A stretch of 64,000 bases of DNA, taken from contig OENT01000005.1 of NCBI GenBank assembly GCA_900239685.1, positions 310,001 through 374,000 on the forward strand. Direction: 5' to 3'. Positions within the stretch are counted from its first letter, which is position 1, and the number at the start of each line of letters is the position of its first letter. Source of the DNA: Rotaria macrura (Eukaryota; Rotifera; Eurotatoria; Philodinida; Philodinidae). Below, in pieces: positions 63,701 to 64,000 of this stretch. Made by a program: the position numbers and the translations under genes. The notes beneath the pieces are model-generated. The model worked only from the letters and a program-made list of their open reading frames with translations. It was not told where the DNA came from and searched no databases.

Positions 63701-64000
63701 TCATTGAACATTTCACTGGCATGAATTTTCAATAGATCAAGTAGTATGGAAATAATTTCTAATTGTACACGAACGAATTGACGTTGTATAGGTAATTGAA
63801 TCAATGATAACTATGATTCAACGACATCGTTCGACACATTTTGGTCTCTAATGAAAAGATTAATACTTACATCGTTTTGTGGTGTAAACGTTCGTATCAA
63901 ACGCCAACGTTCCATAAGTACTTCTGTTAATTGCTCTAGTATGGTAAGTGCTCGACATAGATATTTCTTTCGATCATTACCATCGTGTGTATCACAAGCA
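54759..64000 (-). CDS. CFAP46: CFAP46-like axonemal protein, C-terminal 925 residues (5' end outside window)
   Basis: Twenty-two exons join in phase: 64000-63871, 63810-63664, 63609-63521, 62440-62359, 62308-62222, 62155-62003, 61949-61770, 61709-61530, 60396-60299, 60227-60130, 60064-59883, 59740-59687, 59477-59359, 59299-59088, 57275-57247, 57188-57101, 57043-56947, 56799-56761, 56591-56479, 55466-55406, 55354-55206 and 55150-54759. The first eight encode helical repeats typical of TPR-like solenoids. The C-terminal half has LVLLVDPRLANLPLESLE, GGISRDFSIQSIYNRL, ALIYYGAHTLSELI, STETALLWSSGGVKSIVLNQ and LNTVIFGLPNL. These fit, from memory, the C terminus of CFAP46, a very large protein of the motile-cilium central apparatus. 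A Lys/Pro/Ser-rich linker (ARSPSPKNKEPPQ) precedes the end. Another large CFAP such as CFAP54 is the main alternative. Long introns (about 1.0-1.8 kb) follow the exons ending at 63521, 61530, 59088 and 56479. Confidence 0.78.

Overview
This window is AT-rich eukaryotic DNA with short GT-AG introns (many of 50-70 bp, a few above 1 kb), abundant (TA)n, (CA)n and triplet microsatellites, and widely spaced genes. The content is that of a small ciliated invertebrate: a GPI-anchored ephrin, an FLRFamide neuropeptide precursor, a peptide-type GPCR, a very large axonemal protein (CFAP46-like) and a mitochondrial seryl-tRNA synthetase. One single-exon protein combines a novel N-terminal domain, an ADP-ribosyltransferase-like domain and TPRs, an architecture I associate with bdelloid rotifers. 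Bdelloid origin is therefore the best guess, but it is an inference. All gene models were assembled by hand from splice sites and matching intron phases.

Layout, left to right. 528-1107 (-): last two exons of an unrecognised single-pass membrane protein. 1108-11491: a 10 kb gene-poor, microsatellite-rich stretch. 11492-18990 (+): an ephrin gene with two interchangeable first exons (11492-11607 and 13764-13876), each with its own signal peptide and the same YWNQ(S/T) start of the ephrin fold. 22755-25950 (-): mitochondrial seryl-tRNA synthetase in 13 exons. It is divergent, across 357 bp, from 26308-29433 (+), an acidic four-exon protein with a KEN box. The 2 kb intron of that gene holds a non-autonomous hAT-like element (27508-28225) with an exact 8-bp target duplication, TACTCG repeats and a 200-bp palindrome that has a single N at its centre. 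29927-33835 (-): a Ser/Asn-rich four-exon gene of unknown function, convergent with the KEN-box gene.

39255-41570 (+): a rhodopsin-family GPCR in three exons. 44594-46459 (+): the ART-like/TPR protein. 52716-53258 (-): the FLRFamide precursor. 54759-64000 (-): 22 exons encoding the C-terminal 925 residues of a CFAP46-like protein; the 5' part lies beyond the window. The stretches between (about 5.4, 3.0, 6.3 and 1.5 kb) show no convincing genes, tRNAs, rRNAs or CRISPR.

There is no operon logic here. Possible functional links are the two signalling molecules (ephrin, FLRFamide) and a GPCR that could bind a peptide, but no direct pairing is supported. The most interesting observations are the duplicated ephrin first exons, the palindromic hAT-like element, the ART-like domain that has lost two of its three signature residues, and a degenerate CHAT/caspase-like fold suggested at the C terminus of CFAP46.
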